Source of the DNA: Nitrincola sp. A-D6
GTDB lineage: Bacteria; Pseudomonadota; Gammaproteobacteria; Pseudomonadales; Balneatricaceae
NCBI RefSeq assembly: GCF_000764495.1
Contig: NZ_JRLB01000061.1
Location: 1-64,000, forward strand
Direction: 5' to 3'
Length of the DNA stretch: 64,000 nucleotides
Below the pieces are notes generated by a model. It did no database searches. It was not told the DNA's origin and saw only the letters and a program-made list of their open reading frames with translations. Below are positions 1 through 9,529 of the stretch, piece by piece (positions within the stretch are counted from its first letter, which is position 1; each line of letters opens with the position of its first letter). Both the position numbers and the translations under genes were made by a program.

Positions 1-105
1 GGTCCGTGGGAGCTCGGTCCGTGGGAGCTCGGTCCGTGGGAGCTCGGTCTGTAGGAGCTCGGTCTCCGAGCGATCTTATTCGCTCGCAGAGCGAGCTCCT
101 ACACA
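1..105. repeat. 15-bp tandem repeat running into a REP-like palindrome
   Basis: Four adjacent 15-bp units (GGTCCGTGGGAGCTC, the last changed to GGTCTGTAGGAGCTC) fill 1-60. They run into a REP-like inverted repeat whose arms centre on GGTCTCCGAGCGA and TCGCTCGCAGAGCGA, ending near ACACAG. The same GTAGGAGCTC/GAGCTCCTAC arms recur at six other places in the window. The array may extend beyond base 1. It lies on the 3' side of the Rpn-type nuclease gene. Confidence 0.85.
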
Positions 106-197
106 GATGGGATTTTGTTGTGGGAAGCTGGCCTACCCGCCTGTAGGTGTACAGGGACCTGAAAATCAATCAGGATCCATTTGAAAATTGGATTAAA

Positions 198-1163
198 TCA
201 CAGCTGTTCTTTAAGGCCTTGCAACTCGTTAACGGATAAATCAGTAACATCGATTATTAATTTATCGCTCAAACCTTGCAATAGCATTTTTTTAGCAATC
301 TGTATTCGAGTTAACGCAACACCTTGTTCCAGACCTTGTTCCAGACCTTGTTCCAGACCTTGTTCCAGACCTTGTTCCAAGCCCTGCTCTAAACCCTTCG
401 CTTTCCACTCTTCAGTCCAATTTTTGACTCGTTCTGCTAACATATCCTTCACCTCATACAAATCATTGATCTCATCTAATTCTACACCTGGAAAACGATT
501 CGGCAACAATACGCGCTTTAGCCAACCAAGAAACACTTTTTTTAGCCTTGGATGATGTTCCGACCATTCAGCCAGATTAGCCACTAAAAATGCTAATGAC
601 TCAGGGCTTTGGCTGTACTCCATCCGAAAAAGCGCTTTAACAAGGTTTGCATGTATTGTTGATTCCGGTTGTTCGGCTACCCACTGCCCCTCATCTAAAA
701 TCATGTAGCGCATGCTTGGAGTATAGCGATTTAAACTGCCACTGATCTCCTGAATCAAGCCCTTAATATCCAACTCAGCATTCCAGCGACGTTCACCGTT
801 GTAGAGAACAATCGGAAAAACCGGCGGCAACTTACCACTGGGAGTAAATTGCTTTTGACGAATTAGCTCCTGATAAAGCAGAGAAACATAATTCATCATA
901 CGCACAGCCATATAACGATCTATACTGCTTTGAAACTCAATGAGCAAATACACATAAACCCAACCATCACTACTCTGGACCCGCCAAATAATATCGTCTT
1001 CACGCTGACGAAAATCATCTGTTACAAACTGATTTTTAACGGTTTCCAAAGTACTGAAATCGAGGTTTTCAACCCAGTCTTCATGGATAAATCCCATCAA
1101 CAAGTCTCTTACCATCACTGGATCTGAGAAAAAACGCTTATAGCTTTTATCGTGATAAGTCAT
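198..1163 (-). CDS. Rpn family recombination-promoting nuclease / putative transposase (PD-(D/E)XK)
   Basis: A 321-residue protein of the Rpn/YhgA-like family. Members carry a PD-(D/E)XK nuclease fold; E. coli RpnA promotes RecA-independent recombination in cells and cuts DNA in vitro. The N-terminus (TYHDKSYKRFFSDP) is typical. Catalytic-type residues are visible as an acidic pair in REDDIIW (about 56-57) and the E-x-Q of LLIEFQSS (76-78). Near the C-terminus, about residues 258-283, the tetrapeptide GLEQ is repeated six to seven times, encoded by a 12-bp DNA repeat; such expandable tails are common in this family. The gene is alone on its strand and surrounded by REP-like and duplicated sequence. 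Whether it moves or only cleaves DNA cannot be told from sequence. Confidence 0.85.
   Translation of the reverse strand: MTYHDKSYKRFFSDPVMVRDLLMGFIHEDWVENLDFSTLETVKNQFVTDDFRQREDDIIWRVQSSDGWVYVYLLIEFQSSIDRYMAVRMMNYVSLLYQELIRQKQFTPSGKLPPVFPIVLYNGERRWNAELDIKGLIQEISGSLNRYTPSMRYMILDEGQWVAEQPESTIHANLVKALFRMEYSQSPESLAFLVANLAEWSEHHPRLKKVFLGWLKRVLLPNRFPGVELDEINDLYEVKDMLAERVKNWTEEWKAKGLEQGLEQGLEQGLEQGLEQGLEQGVALTRIQIAKKMLLQGLSDKLIIDVTDLSVNELQGLKEQL
319..392 (-). repeat. 12-bp in-frame tandem repeat encoding GLEQ units
   Basis: About five near-identical copies of ACCTTGTTCCAG (plus strand) followed by one or two degenerate copies. Each unit is 12 bp, so gain or loss of units keeps frame and changes only the length of the C-terminal GLEQ tract of the Rpn-type protein. 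No spacers are present, so it is not a CRISPR array. Confidence 0.85.
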
Positions 1164-1280
1164 GTAGTCTCACTCCTTGAGTTACAAAGCCAATCCATGG
1201 CTAGTTCAACTAGTATGTATCCGAATGGGTTGATGAATGAAATTCTAAAGTAGATATGGCTAAGCTTGACCTGTGGAAGC

Positions 1281-1356
1281 TTGGCTGTAGGAGCTCGGCC
1301 TGTGGGAGCTCGGTCTCCGAGCGATTTTCTCGCTCGCAGAGCGAGATCCTAGACAG
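1281..1356. repeat. REP-like palindrome cluster
   Basis: Two GTRGGAGCTCGG arms followed by TCTCCGAGCGA, then TCGCTCGCAGAGCGAGATCC. The element is imperfectly palindromic and matches the copies at 1-105, 33.7, 50.3 and 61.4 kb. It lies upstream of the Rpn-type gene. Confidence 0.75.
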
Positions 1357-2193
1357 GTGCGATTATATTGCACAAGAAGTTGAGAGGTTCGCTTCGCATC
1401 CTTGCTAGTTCCCCTCTCGTCACTGAATCATCCTTGTTCAGCCGCCACTTAAGGACCAGAAAAAGTGGACTTGTTACCAGATAGCTTCTTCTCCTGAAGC
1501 TTGCAGCCAGTCCTTGGCCTATCTGATTATTCCAGCTTAATCACATTAATATTGCATGTGTATAGGAGTTTTTCCTAAAAACAGCCAAAATTGATGCTTT
1601 TGTAACCACAATTGATCCAGATCAATTCAAAAATCCAATTAAATCGCAGCAGCTTCTTATAGGAGCATAGCCTCTGAGCGAAGAGAATCGCTCACAGAGT
1701 GAGCTCCTACAGGGTAGTTTTTTGTGGGAGCCCGATCTTCGGACGATTGGGTTCGCTCGCGAAGCGAGCACCTACACAGGTGGGATTATATTGCATAAGA
1801 AGTTGAGAGGTTCACTTCGCATCCTTGCTAGTTCCCCTCTCGTCACTGAATCATCCTTGTTCAGCCGCCACTTAAGGACCAGAAAAGTGGACTTGTTACC
1901 AGATAGCTTCTTTTCCTGAAGCTTGCAGCCAGTCCTTGGCCTATCTGATAAATCCAGTCTAATTACATTATTTTTGCATGGGTATAGGAGCTTTTCCTAA
2001 AAACAGCCAAATTTGATGTTTTGCATAGATAATTGATCCAGATCAATTTAAAAATCCAATTAAATCGCAGCAGCTTCTTATAGGAGCATAGCCTCTGAGC
2101 GAAGAGAATCGCTCACAGAGTGAGCTCCTACAGAGTAGGTTTTTTGTGGGAGGCCAGGTTTCGAAGCGAAAAGAGAATCGCTCGCGGAGCGAG
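1351..2193. repeat. Tandem direct duplication, about 421-bp unit
   Basis: Copy 1 (about 1351-1771) and copy 2 (about 1772-2193) share long blocks at an offset of 421-422 bp. For example, TGAGAGGTTC lies at 1381 and 1803, and the block ending GAGCTCCTACAG ends near 1712 and 2133. Identity by eye is about 90 percent, with scattered substitutions and one 1-bp length difference. Each copy ends in a REP-like palindrome. No convincing gene is present in either copy; the short open frames here lack family resemblance. It is probably a duplicated REP-flanked unit or a remnant of a non-autonomous element. Confidence 0.85.
1660..1790. repeat. REP-like palindromes at the end of duplication copy 1
   Basis: Two consecutive imperfect palindromes. 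One uses arms of the type GCGAAGAGAATCGCTC and GAGTGAGCTCCTACAG. The other uses TGGGAGCCCGATCTTCGG and TTCGCTCGCGAAGCGAGC. The same pair recurs after copy 2. Confidence 0.7.
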
Positions 2194-2290
2194 CTCCTAC
2201 AGGGGAGGTTTTTTTGTGGGAGCCCGGTCTTCGGGCGATTGGGTTCGCTCGCGAAGCGAGCTCTTACAGATTTTTTCGCCCACAGAGTGG
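2080..2290. repeat. REP-like palindrome cluster, three units
   Basis: Three successive units ending GAGTGAGCTCCTACAG, GGAGCGAGCTCCTACAG and GAAGCGAGCTCTTACAG. They are separated by T-rich linkers (GTTTTTTTGTGGGAG type). The cluster lies just beyond the porin terminator. Confidence 0.75.
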
Positions 2291-2304
2291 GCTCTACACA
2301 ACGC

Positions 2305-2330
2305 AAAAAGGCTCCCGAGGGAGCCTTTTT
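2305..2330 (-). terminator. Rho-independent terminator of the porin gene
   Basis: A perfect hairpin AAAAAGGCTCCC-GA-GGGAGCCTTTTT. It is symmetric, with a U-tract on either strand, and sits 23 bp after the porin stop codon. Confidence 0.9.
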
Positions 2331-2353
2331 CTGGATATACGTTTTAAGATCGA

Positions 2354-3283
2354 TTAGAACTTAACGCGGATACCGGTGCTGAATACGCTGTTAGCGTTGC
2401 CGCTGTCGCGCAGTTCAGAGTTAGCATGACCGTAACCAACGAAGGTGTTAACCATGTTGCTCAGGTCGTGCTGTACTTCAACGCCGTAACCTTTGCCATC
2501 ACCATCGAAGTCTGCGTAAGCAGCTTTCAGAGTAGTCGCATCAGTCAGAGCATAGGTAGCAGACAGATCCCAAGGATTGTAGTCTTCACCAGTAGATTTG
2601 CTCAGGTCAGAGTAAACACCAGCGATAGTAGCTGCACCGAAGCTGTAAGACAGAGCCAAGGCAGTTACATCATCACCTACAGCAGTTTCAAGCGCATCTG
2701 CATTGAAATCGATGTGAGACAGAGCTGCGTAGAAACCACCAACGCTGTATTTAGCTGCTACGTGGTACCAATCGCCATTCGTATCATCATTAGCTGAGCT
2801 TCCAGCAAAAGCGGCAGCCAACTGCAGGCCACTAAGATCAGGTGAAACGTAAGCCATTGAATTGTCTACACGGTAAACAGTATCAGTAGAGTGAGTTGGA
2901 CCCACAACACTTGACAGCATAACGTCAGTAGTAGCAGTTACCCAGCTGTAATGCGGAGCCCACTGAGTACCAGCCAGCACTGTACCCCAATCGCCAGTCA
3001 GACCAACATTGGCCAGACGAGTATTGAGTGCACGCTCACCATTAGTCTGGTTTACAGCAAACTCATACTGATACAGAGCAGTCAGACCGTCGATACCAGT
3101 GTCTGCAGTGCCTTTCAGACCAATACGTGAAGGTGAGTTACCGTCAGTATTGACATCAAGCTTGCTGTCTTTGGCTTTATCAACAGCCATAGTCATCCAG
3201 CCGTATAGCGTTGCATCAGCAGATGCGATAGCAGGAACAGTCAGAGCGCCAGCGACAGCCAGAGCGATAAGTGACTTTTTCAT
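2354..3283 (-). CDS. Gram-negative porin (outer membrane beta-barrel)
   Basis: A 309-residue general porin. Residues 1-22 form a signal peptide (MKKSLIALAVAG, cleaved after ASA). The mature start DATLYGWMTMAVD and the block PSRIGLKGTADTG followed by GLTALYQYEF are characteristic of OmpC/PhoE-like and Oceanospirillales porins. The protein ends in phenylalanine (GIRVKF), the terminal aromatic signal used by the BAM machinery. Alternating short hydrophobic strands and polar loops fit a 16-strand barrel. It is transcribed alone, with a long upstream region and its own terminator. A diffusion channel for small hydrophilic solutes is expected; substrate selectivity cannot be read from sequence. Confidence 0.9.
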   Translation of the reverse strand: MKKSLIALAVAGALTVPAIASADATLYGWMTMAVDKAKDSKLDVNTDGNSPSRIGLKGTADTGIDGLTALYQYEFAVNQTNGERALNTRLANVGLTGDWGTVLAGTQWAPHYSWVTATTDVMLSSVVGPTHSTDTVYRVDNSMAYVSPDLSGLQLAAAFAGSSANDDTNGDWYHVAAKYSVGGFYAALSHIDFNADALETAVGDDVTALALSYSFGAATIAGVYSDLSKSTGEDYNPWDLSATYALTDATTLKAAYADFDGDGKGYGVEVQHDLSNMVNTFVGYGHANSELRDSGNANSVFSTGIRVKF

Positions 3284-3727
3284 TTAGTTTTCCCCTTCAA
3301 CGTTCAACATACTAGTAGTTGCTTTATTTTTTCAAGGAGCATCGTCAATGATGCAGCCCCAAAAATACTATAAAAGCAGATAATTGCAAACCTGTGAAGC
3401 CGAAAAATTAACTTTTTTGCTACGGTCAGCATCTGCCAGATGAAAACTCAGTCTGTTTTTCTGAGCTGTTTTATTTAGCTACTAGCCAAATCAACAACTT
3501 AGGAACACTTTCTGAATCCAACACCTTAACTTGTACAATTACAGCACACGAGAACAGTTTTTTGCAAGCTTTTTAACCAAAAAACAGCAAATTGCTGAAC
3601 CCGTGTAAATTGTCGTTAGGATAACACAGCGAGATGATTTGACAAGCTTTTCTCTTACTTTGCCTTGCCAATACAGACGCTATCACAATTCTATTGATCT
3701 GTGTCAGTATGCATTTGATGCATTGAA
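3284..3727. other. Intergenic region between hrpA and the porin
   Basis: About 440 bp without a gene. It is AT-rich and should hold the porin promoter on the minus strand. A weak candidate is TTGACG (3343-3348) and TAAAGC (3321-3326) with a 16-bp spacer, read on the minus strand. TTGACA at 3639-3644 on the plus strand lacks a convincing -10. No hrpA terminator was found. Confidence 0.4.
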
Positions 3728-6700
3728 TCACTGTAACGCGGCAAACCACTGCTTCAAGCGTTTCTCCGATACCGTCTGCCTGGTACCCAACTGCTGAGCA
3801 AACAGTGATACACGGTACTCCTCAAGCAACCAACGGTATTCCAACAGCTCGGGTTGTACAGCATCACGGTTCTGCTGTTCTGTCAGTTTATGGCTCCAGG
3901 CCTGCCACAGCGCTTGTAACTGCTCAGACCATAGGCATTGCTGGCGCAGGTCGCGCGGGTATTTATCCAGGCGTATCTCTATCGCCTGTAAATAACGCGG
4001 ATAGTGCTCCAGCCAGTTACCTGGCGCCTGGGTAAGGTAGTTCGGCATAAACAACTGGTTCAGTTGCTGCTTGATATCATTTAATACAGGCACGGCCTGC
4101 AGGTTAATCTTGCCCTGCAGGCGTTTGTTGATGGCATGTAGCGTTGAATGCTGCTTGAATACCCAATCATCCAGTGCCACAGCCTGATCACATAAACCCG
4201 CCTTTACCTGAGGAATGAGCGTCTCAAAGGCCTTGCGATTGCGCGGCAAAGAGCCTGCCGTAAAGTCTTGTACCAAGCCCGCACAACGTAAAATAGCACA
4301 GAGCAGCAGCTCATCCTCAAGCTGTTTGGCATCGAAGCGCTTGTTACTCAGCAACACGGATTTAGGCAAATTACGCAACTGCTTGCGGGCATAGCGCACC
4401 GGGTCAGGCAGCATCAGCATCAGCAGTCGCGCCACGCCGCGCGGATTTTGTGCCTGAGCTTCGAAATGACGACTGACCACTTGAAGATCGACACAGGTGC
4501 GCTGATCAATCAGCACCGGATAGGCTTCAACCTGAATACCACCGGCCTGACGCAACTTGACGCTCTCTGGCAGTTCCTGAAAATCCCATTGGGTTAGTCC
4601 TTTGCGCCCCCAGCTCTGACTCGGTGAGGCCTGTTGCAGTGCCTGCTCGGCCTGTTTGGAGAAACGCCGGTTTAAGCTATCCCAGTCGCGCCCGCTGGCC
4701 AAAACTTCACCCTTATCATCCAGTAGACGCAAGTTCATGCGGTGATGGTCTTCCAATGGTACGCCACGGAACACTTCGGCCCCGACCCGCACCCCGGTCA
4801 TACGCAATAAGCGTTGCGCCAGCGCCTCGTACAGATCACCCTCGGCAAAGCTGGCCGCCTCACAGAAGGCTTCGACATAATTGGGAACAGGCACGTAGTT
4901 CTTGCGTATCGCTTTAGGTAGTCCACGTAGTATGGCGGTGCATTTATCCGCCAGCATACCCGGCACCAGCCACTCCAGGCGCGCCAAGGGCAAGGACTTG
5001 AGCAGCGGCAAGGGTAATTCGAGGGTGACGCCATCATCCTCGGCACCCGGTTCAAAATGGTAACTTAGCGGTAATTTCAGCCCTTCATGCAGCAACTGAT
5101 CCGGATAATCGGCCTGGGTGACATGCGCGGCGGAGCGCTGCAGAATATCGGCTTCCTGCATAAACAATGCCTGAGCATTGTCCTTCTCAATCTGTTTACG
5201 CCAGTGTTCAAAGCCTTTGCCATTGACCAGATGACTGCCATTCAGCTCGGCAAAACGCTGCAGGTAGAAGTCAGCCAGGGTCTCTTCATCTACTAATAGA
5301 TCACGGCGTCTGGATTTGGCCTCCAGAGTTTCAACACTGTCCAACAAAGCCCGGTTGTGCTGAAAAAACGCTGCCTGGGTAGCATACTCACCCTCAACCA
5401 GACCGCAACGAATAAACAGCTCATGGCTGAGCTTCGGATCAATCGCACCATAATGCACCTTGCGCTTGGGGACGATAATCAAGCCATACAGGCTGACCTG
5501 CTCAGTCGCCACCACCTGCGCGCGTTTTTTCTCCCAATGCGGTTCCATCCAGGTTTTTTTGATCAGATGCGCGGCGGGTGCTTCGATCCATTCTGGTTCA
5601 ATTTTAGCCACCTGATGCGCAAACAGCTTGCTGGTTTCCAGCATCTCGGCGGCCATAATCCATTTGGGATTTTTCTTGAACAAACCAGAACCGGGAAAGA
5701 TAAAAAAACGGCGGTTGCGGGCACCAAGATACTCGCCCTTCTCCTGCTTAAAGCCAATCTGGCTCAGCAGTCCGGCCAGTAGCGACTTATGGATCGCCGC
5801 GTAGTCCGCCACTTCACGGTTTTCAACCATCTTCAGCTCACGACAGCTCAGGTGCAACTGACGATGCAGATCACGCCATTCACGCATGCGCACCCAGGAG
5901 ATAAAGTGCTTCTGACACCATTTACGCAACTGCCCCTGACTCAGCGCCTGACGCTGCTCTTCATAGAGATTCCACAGGTTCAGCAGACTGATGAAGTCTG
6001 AGTCATCATCGGCATAGGCTTTATGCTTTTCATCCGCCGCCTGACGCTTCTCCATGGGTCGCTCACGCGGATCCTGCACACTCAGGCACTGGCCATCACC
6101 AGCACCTCAGTAAGCGCCCCTAAGCGGTTAGCCTCGACCAGCATGCGCCCGATACGCGGATCAACCGGCAAGCGCGCCAGATCCCGTCCGACAGCGGTGA
6201 GCTGACGCTGCTTGGTCACAGCACCCAACTCTTCCAGCAACTTGAAACCGTCATTAATAAAGCGGCTATCTGGCGGATCTACAAACGGAAACCGACCTAT
6301 ATCGCCCAGCTTGAGTTGCAACATACTCAGAATGACGGCCGCCAGATTGGTACGGCGAATTTCGGCATCGGTAAAGGCAGGACGGTTATTAAAATCCTCT
6401 TCCGCATACAAGCGAATACAGGTACCCGCCGCCACCCGGCCGCAACGACCGGCACGCTGATTGGCACTGGCTTGTGACACCGCCTCAACCGGCAGACGCT
6501 GCACTTTAGAACGGTAGCTATAGCGGGAAATACGCGCCAACCCCGGATCGATAACATAGCGAATACCGGGTACCGTCAGCGAGGTTTCTGCCACATTAGT
6601 AGCCAACACAATACGCCTACCTGCACCGCGCTGTTCATGAAACACACGGTTCTGTTCCGCCAGTGACAGGCGGGCATATAAAGGAATTATCTCCGTATCC

Positions 6701-7500
6701 CTGAGCTCGGCTTTACGCAGGGTATCGGCGGTTTCACGGATTTCACGTTCGCCCGGCAAGAACACCAGAATATCGCCTGGCCCCTGGGTGCGCTTGCTTC
6801 GATCTATAGCGATAAGCTCATCCACCGCCTGCAATATCCCCTGCTGCAGATCCTGGGCTTTTTCGTCTTCAACTTCCATTTCATGCACAGGGCGGTAGAG
6901 AACATCTACCGGGAAGGTGCGTCCGGATACTTCAATAATGGGGGCATTATCAAAATGCTCAGAAAAACGTGCCAGATCGATGGTCGCTGAGGTGATGATC
7001 AGCTTCAGATCCGGGCGTTTCGGCAGGATGTTTTTCAGGTAGCCGAGGAGAAAATCGATATTCAGACTGCGCTCGTGCGCTTCATCTATGATGATCACGT
7101 CGTACTTTGCCATAAAACGGTCATTCTGCGTCTCAGCCAGAAGGATACCGTCAGTCATCACCTTGATCTGGGTCTTGTCACTGATCTGATCGTGAAAACG
7201 TACCTGAAAACCAACCCTTTCACCCAGGGGGGTATTTAGTTCCTCCGCCAGACGAGATGCCACTGCTCGTGCAGCCAAACGCCGTGGCTGGGTATGACCG
7301 ATCAAACCCGCACACCCTAAACCCAACTCTAGACACATTTTTGGAATTTGGGTGGTTTTACCTGAACCTGTCTCCCCAGCTATCACTACCACCTGGTTGT
7401 CACGGATCGCTGCAAGAATTTCATCTCGACGCGCGGAAACAGGAAGATCAGGGTATGTAATCGGGGATGTCAAAGCGGGTGTACTCCAGTTACGCATCAA
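3728..7500 (-). CDS. hrpA: ATP-dependent RNA helicase HrpA (interrupted by one frameshift)
   Basis: A DEAH-box helicase acting on stalled or colliding ribosomes and mRNA. The N-terminal piece (6082-7500, 472 aa) has Walker [11 protein letters not shown] (42-51), DEAH (139-142), SAT and the motif VI block QRAGRCGR. The C-terminal piece (3728-6079, 783 aa) has the HrpA continuation, starting [18 protein letters not shown]. The two meet at 6080-6090. Adding one C (GCC AGT GCC CTG AGT GTG CAG GAT) restores the conserved [13 protein letters not shown], so a single base is missing. Joined length is about 1258 residues, against about 1300 in E. coli; the deficit is at the N-terminus, where the E. 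coli protein has roughly 70 extra residues. The gene stands alone. Confidence 0.9.
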
Positions 7501-7569
7501 AACAGAGGCATAATTCTACCGTAATGGAGGCATGGCTTGCGAGATAAGGGTAAAAACTATCACCCTTAT

Positions 7570-9529
7570 CTATTGGTCATTTTTGAACATACGTATTTGG
7601 CCATCAGTACTCAAAGCGATACGGTTACGCCCGGCATTTTTAGCCGCATAAAGTGCCTTGTCGGCTGAGATCATAAAATCTTCGCCATGACGCATGGTTT
7701 CTTCCCGTATAGCCATGCCGATACTCATCGTTATACAAATGATTTTTCCACCTGCATCGATCCTGGCTTTTTCCAGCTGTTTACGCAACCGCTCTCCGGC
7801 AATAAGCCCGTCCCGCATAGGCATATGAGGGCTGATTAACAAAAACTCCTCACCACCGATACGAGCGATTGTATCCTCACGACGAACGTTTTTTTTCAAT
7901 ATGGCAGCGACAGCACGCAGTACCTCATCACCCACATTATGTCCGTAATGATCATTGATATCTTTGAAGTGATCGATATCGAGGATCAGTAGTGAACAAG
8001 GTGTTTGTGCTCTGATACTTCCATTCCAGGCCTGATCGAGTGCTTCCATTGCCGCCCGACGGTTAGGCAGCTCAGTCAACTGATCGGTCAATGCCAGTAA
8101 CTGCTGTTGTCGATGAGACAGAGAGAGCTCTTTGGCAATACGACGCAACTCTGTCTGATCATTGCGCCAGCGTTCATAGCGATTCAACATCCGCATTGCA
8201 GGTTTTAATCGGGCTTTAAGGTGGGTCACCAGGATGTCATCGGTAATTACATCATCAGCACCAGCAAGGTAGGCTTTAGCTTCGAGTGCAGTATCAGTCT
8301 TAGCGAGCACGAAAAAAATATAGTTGGCGTCAAATTCCTTGGCACCTCGCAGCATGTCTATAAACTGCGTATTCTTCTCGGATATGAAAAAAACGTTGGC
8401 TTGTCTATTCATTGCTAACTGTATCGCCGCTGAAGCCTTCTCGCAATGCACCGCTTGCAAGCCTAACTGGTTCAGTTTTCCTGACAACAGGTCAAAAACT
8501 TCTGCGTCTGAAACAATGGCAGCGGAAAGCCTTTCAACTCTGGGAGTGACAGATTCATTATGTGGTTTAGAAGGTTCACCTGGTTCAAAGTCCAGGTTTT
8601 TATAATTTTGCACCTTGTCTGTCGATAACTGAAAAGTTTCAGCCCAGTCACGCCAATCATCCAGCGCCTCATTGAAAATGATATCAATCCTGCCTTCCGG
8701 CAGTTTCAGCTGAGTGCATATCGCATTGATTACAGAGGCCTTTGTAGTAATTCGTCCATCTTCACGAACAGCCGCTTCGGAAAGACGATAGGCCAGATGC
8801 AGCAGTGTCATTATATTATGAGGACGTGATTGCTGTTCAAAACCTGATTGGATTGGATCTTCATGGTAACGAGTTGGTTCTGCCAATGCACGCGGTACAC
8901 AGAAATCCAGCATCATTGCTTCAGACAGTTCGTTATGGTCGATCCCAAAGGTCTCTTTTTCCCGGGCGGCAATGTCCTGAGATGACGTAGCGATAATGTC
9001 AGAGTAGGCCTCTGGATATACTGAAGCTAATCCCAGCACACCAATTCGGGCGAGAAGCCCGCAGGCAAAGATATCATCAGGGGGGCTACCTGAGTTGCTT
9101 GGCAAGACCGCGTGAAAGCACGGCCATTAGCAGGCATCGAGTCCAGTACTTTTGATGATTGAACTCAGTACTGTTGATCGGGCTTTCATTGGCAATCAAT
9201 GAAAAGGCTACCGCAAGCTGACCTACAGTCTGCATACCAACCCGAACAATGGCCTCCGGCACTGACGCCACAGGACGGCGACCCGTCACGGCGGAGTTCG
9301 CCAGTTTTAATATACGACCGCTGAGTGAAGGGTCCATTTGGACCAATTTTGCAATTTGCTGAATAGTCGTGTTTTCGTTTTCCCAAGCTTCCATAATAGC
9401 CAGTGCCACCCCATTGGGTGTGGGCAGTAGCTCCGCAGATGATTCAAGTAGCATCTGCGCACAGGATGCTTCCGGCTCGCTTGCTTGAGTCGGAGGAGGC
9501 ATATTTTTGTTAGAGTTTTTACTTACCAT
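7570..9529 (-). CDS. HDOD domain / diguanylate cyclase (GGDEF) protein (interrupted by one frameshift)
   Basis: The N-terminal piece (9086-9529) is the first half of an HDOD domain (LLPTPNGVALAIMEAWENEN, RILKLANSA). The second piece (7570-9105) completes it (PDDIFACGLLARIGVLGLA). It continues through a receiver-like middle region (about residues 200-310 of that piece) into a C-terminal GGDEF domain. The active-site loop is IARIGGEEF, with the inhibitory RxxD (RRED) five residues before it, so an active, product-inhibited diguanylate cyclase is likely. The reading frame changes within about 20 bp at 9086-9105 near a C6 run; a single indel explains the break. Its start overlaps the end of the upstream GAF-PAS-GGDEF-EAL gene by 11 bp, so the two are co-transcribed. 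A hairpin at 7543-7570 overlaps the stop codon but has no U-tract. Confidence 0.8.

Noticed and set aside
1-392. Possible CRISPR array from the regular repeats at 1-60 or 319-392
   Set aside because: The repeats are contiguous with no spacers, and no cas gene is present.
2043-2364. Several 70-90 codon frames rich in Arg and Ser near 2.1-2.4 kb
   Set aside because: They are translations of the REP-like palindromes on both strands.
6079-6092. Programmed frameshift or selenocysteine readthrough at the hrpA TGA
   Set aside because: The continuation is in another frame, no slippery site or SECIS-like hairpin is visible, and many unrelated genes show the same kind of break, which suggests data errors.
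7543-7570. GATAAGGG...CCCTTATC hairpin as a terminator of the HDOD-GGDEF gene
   Set aside because: No U-tract follows on the minus strand and the stem overlaps the stop codon.
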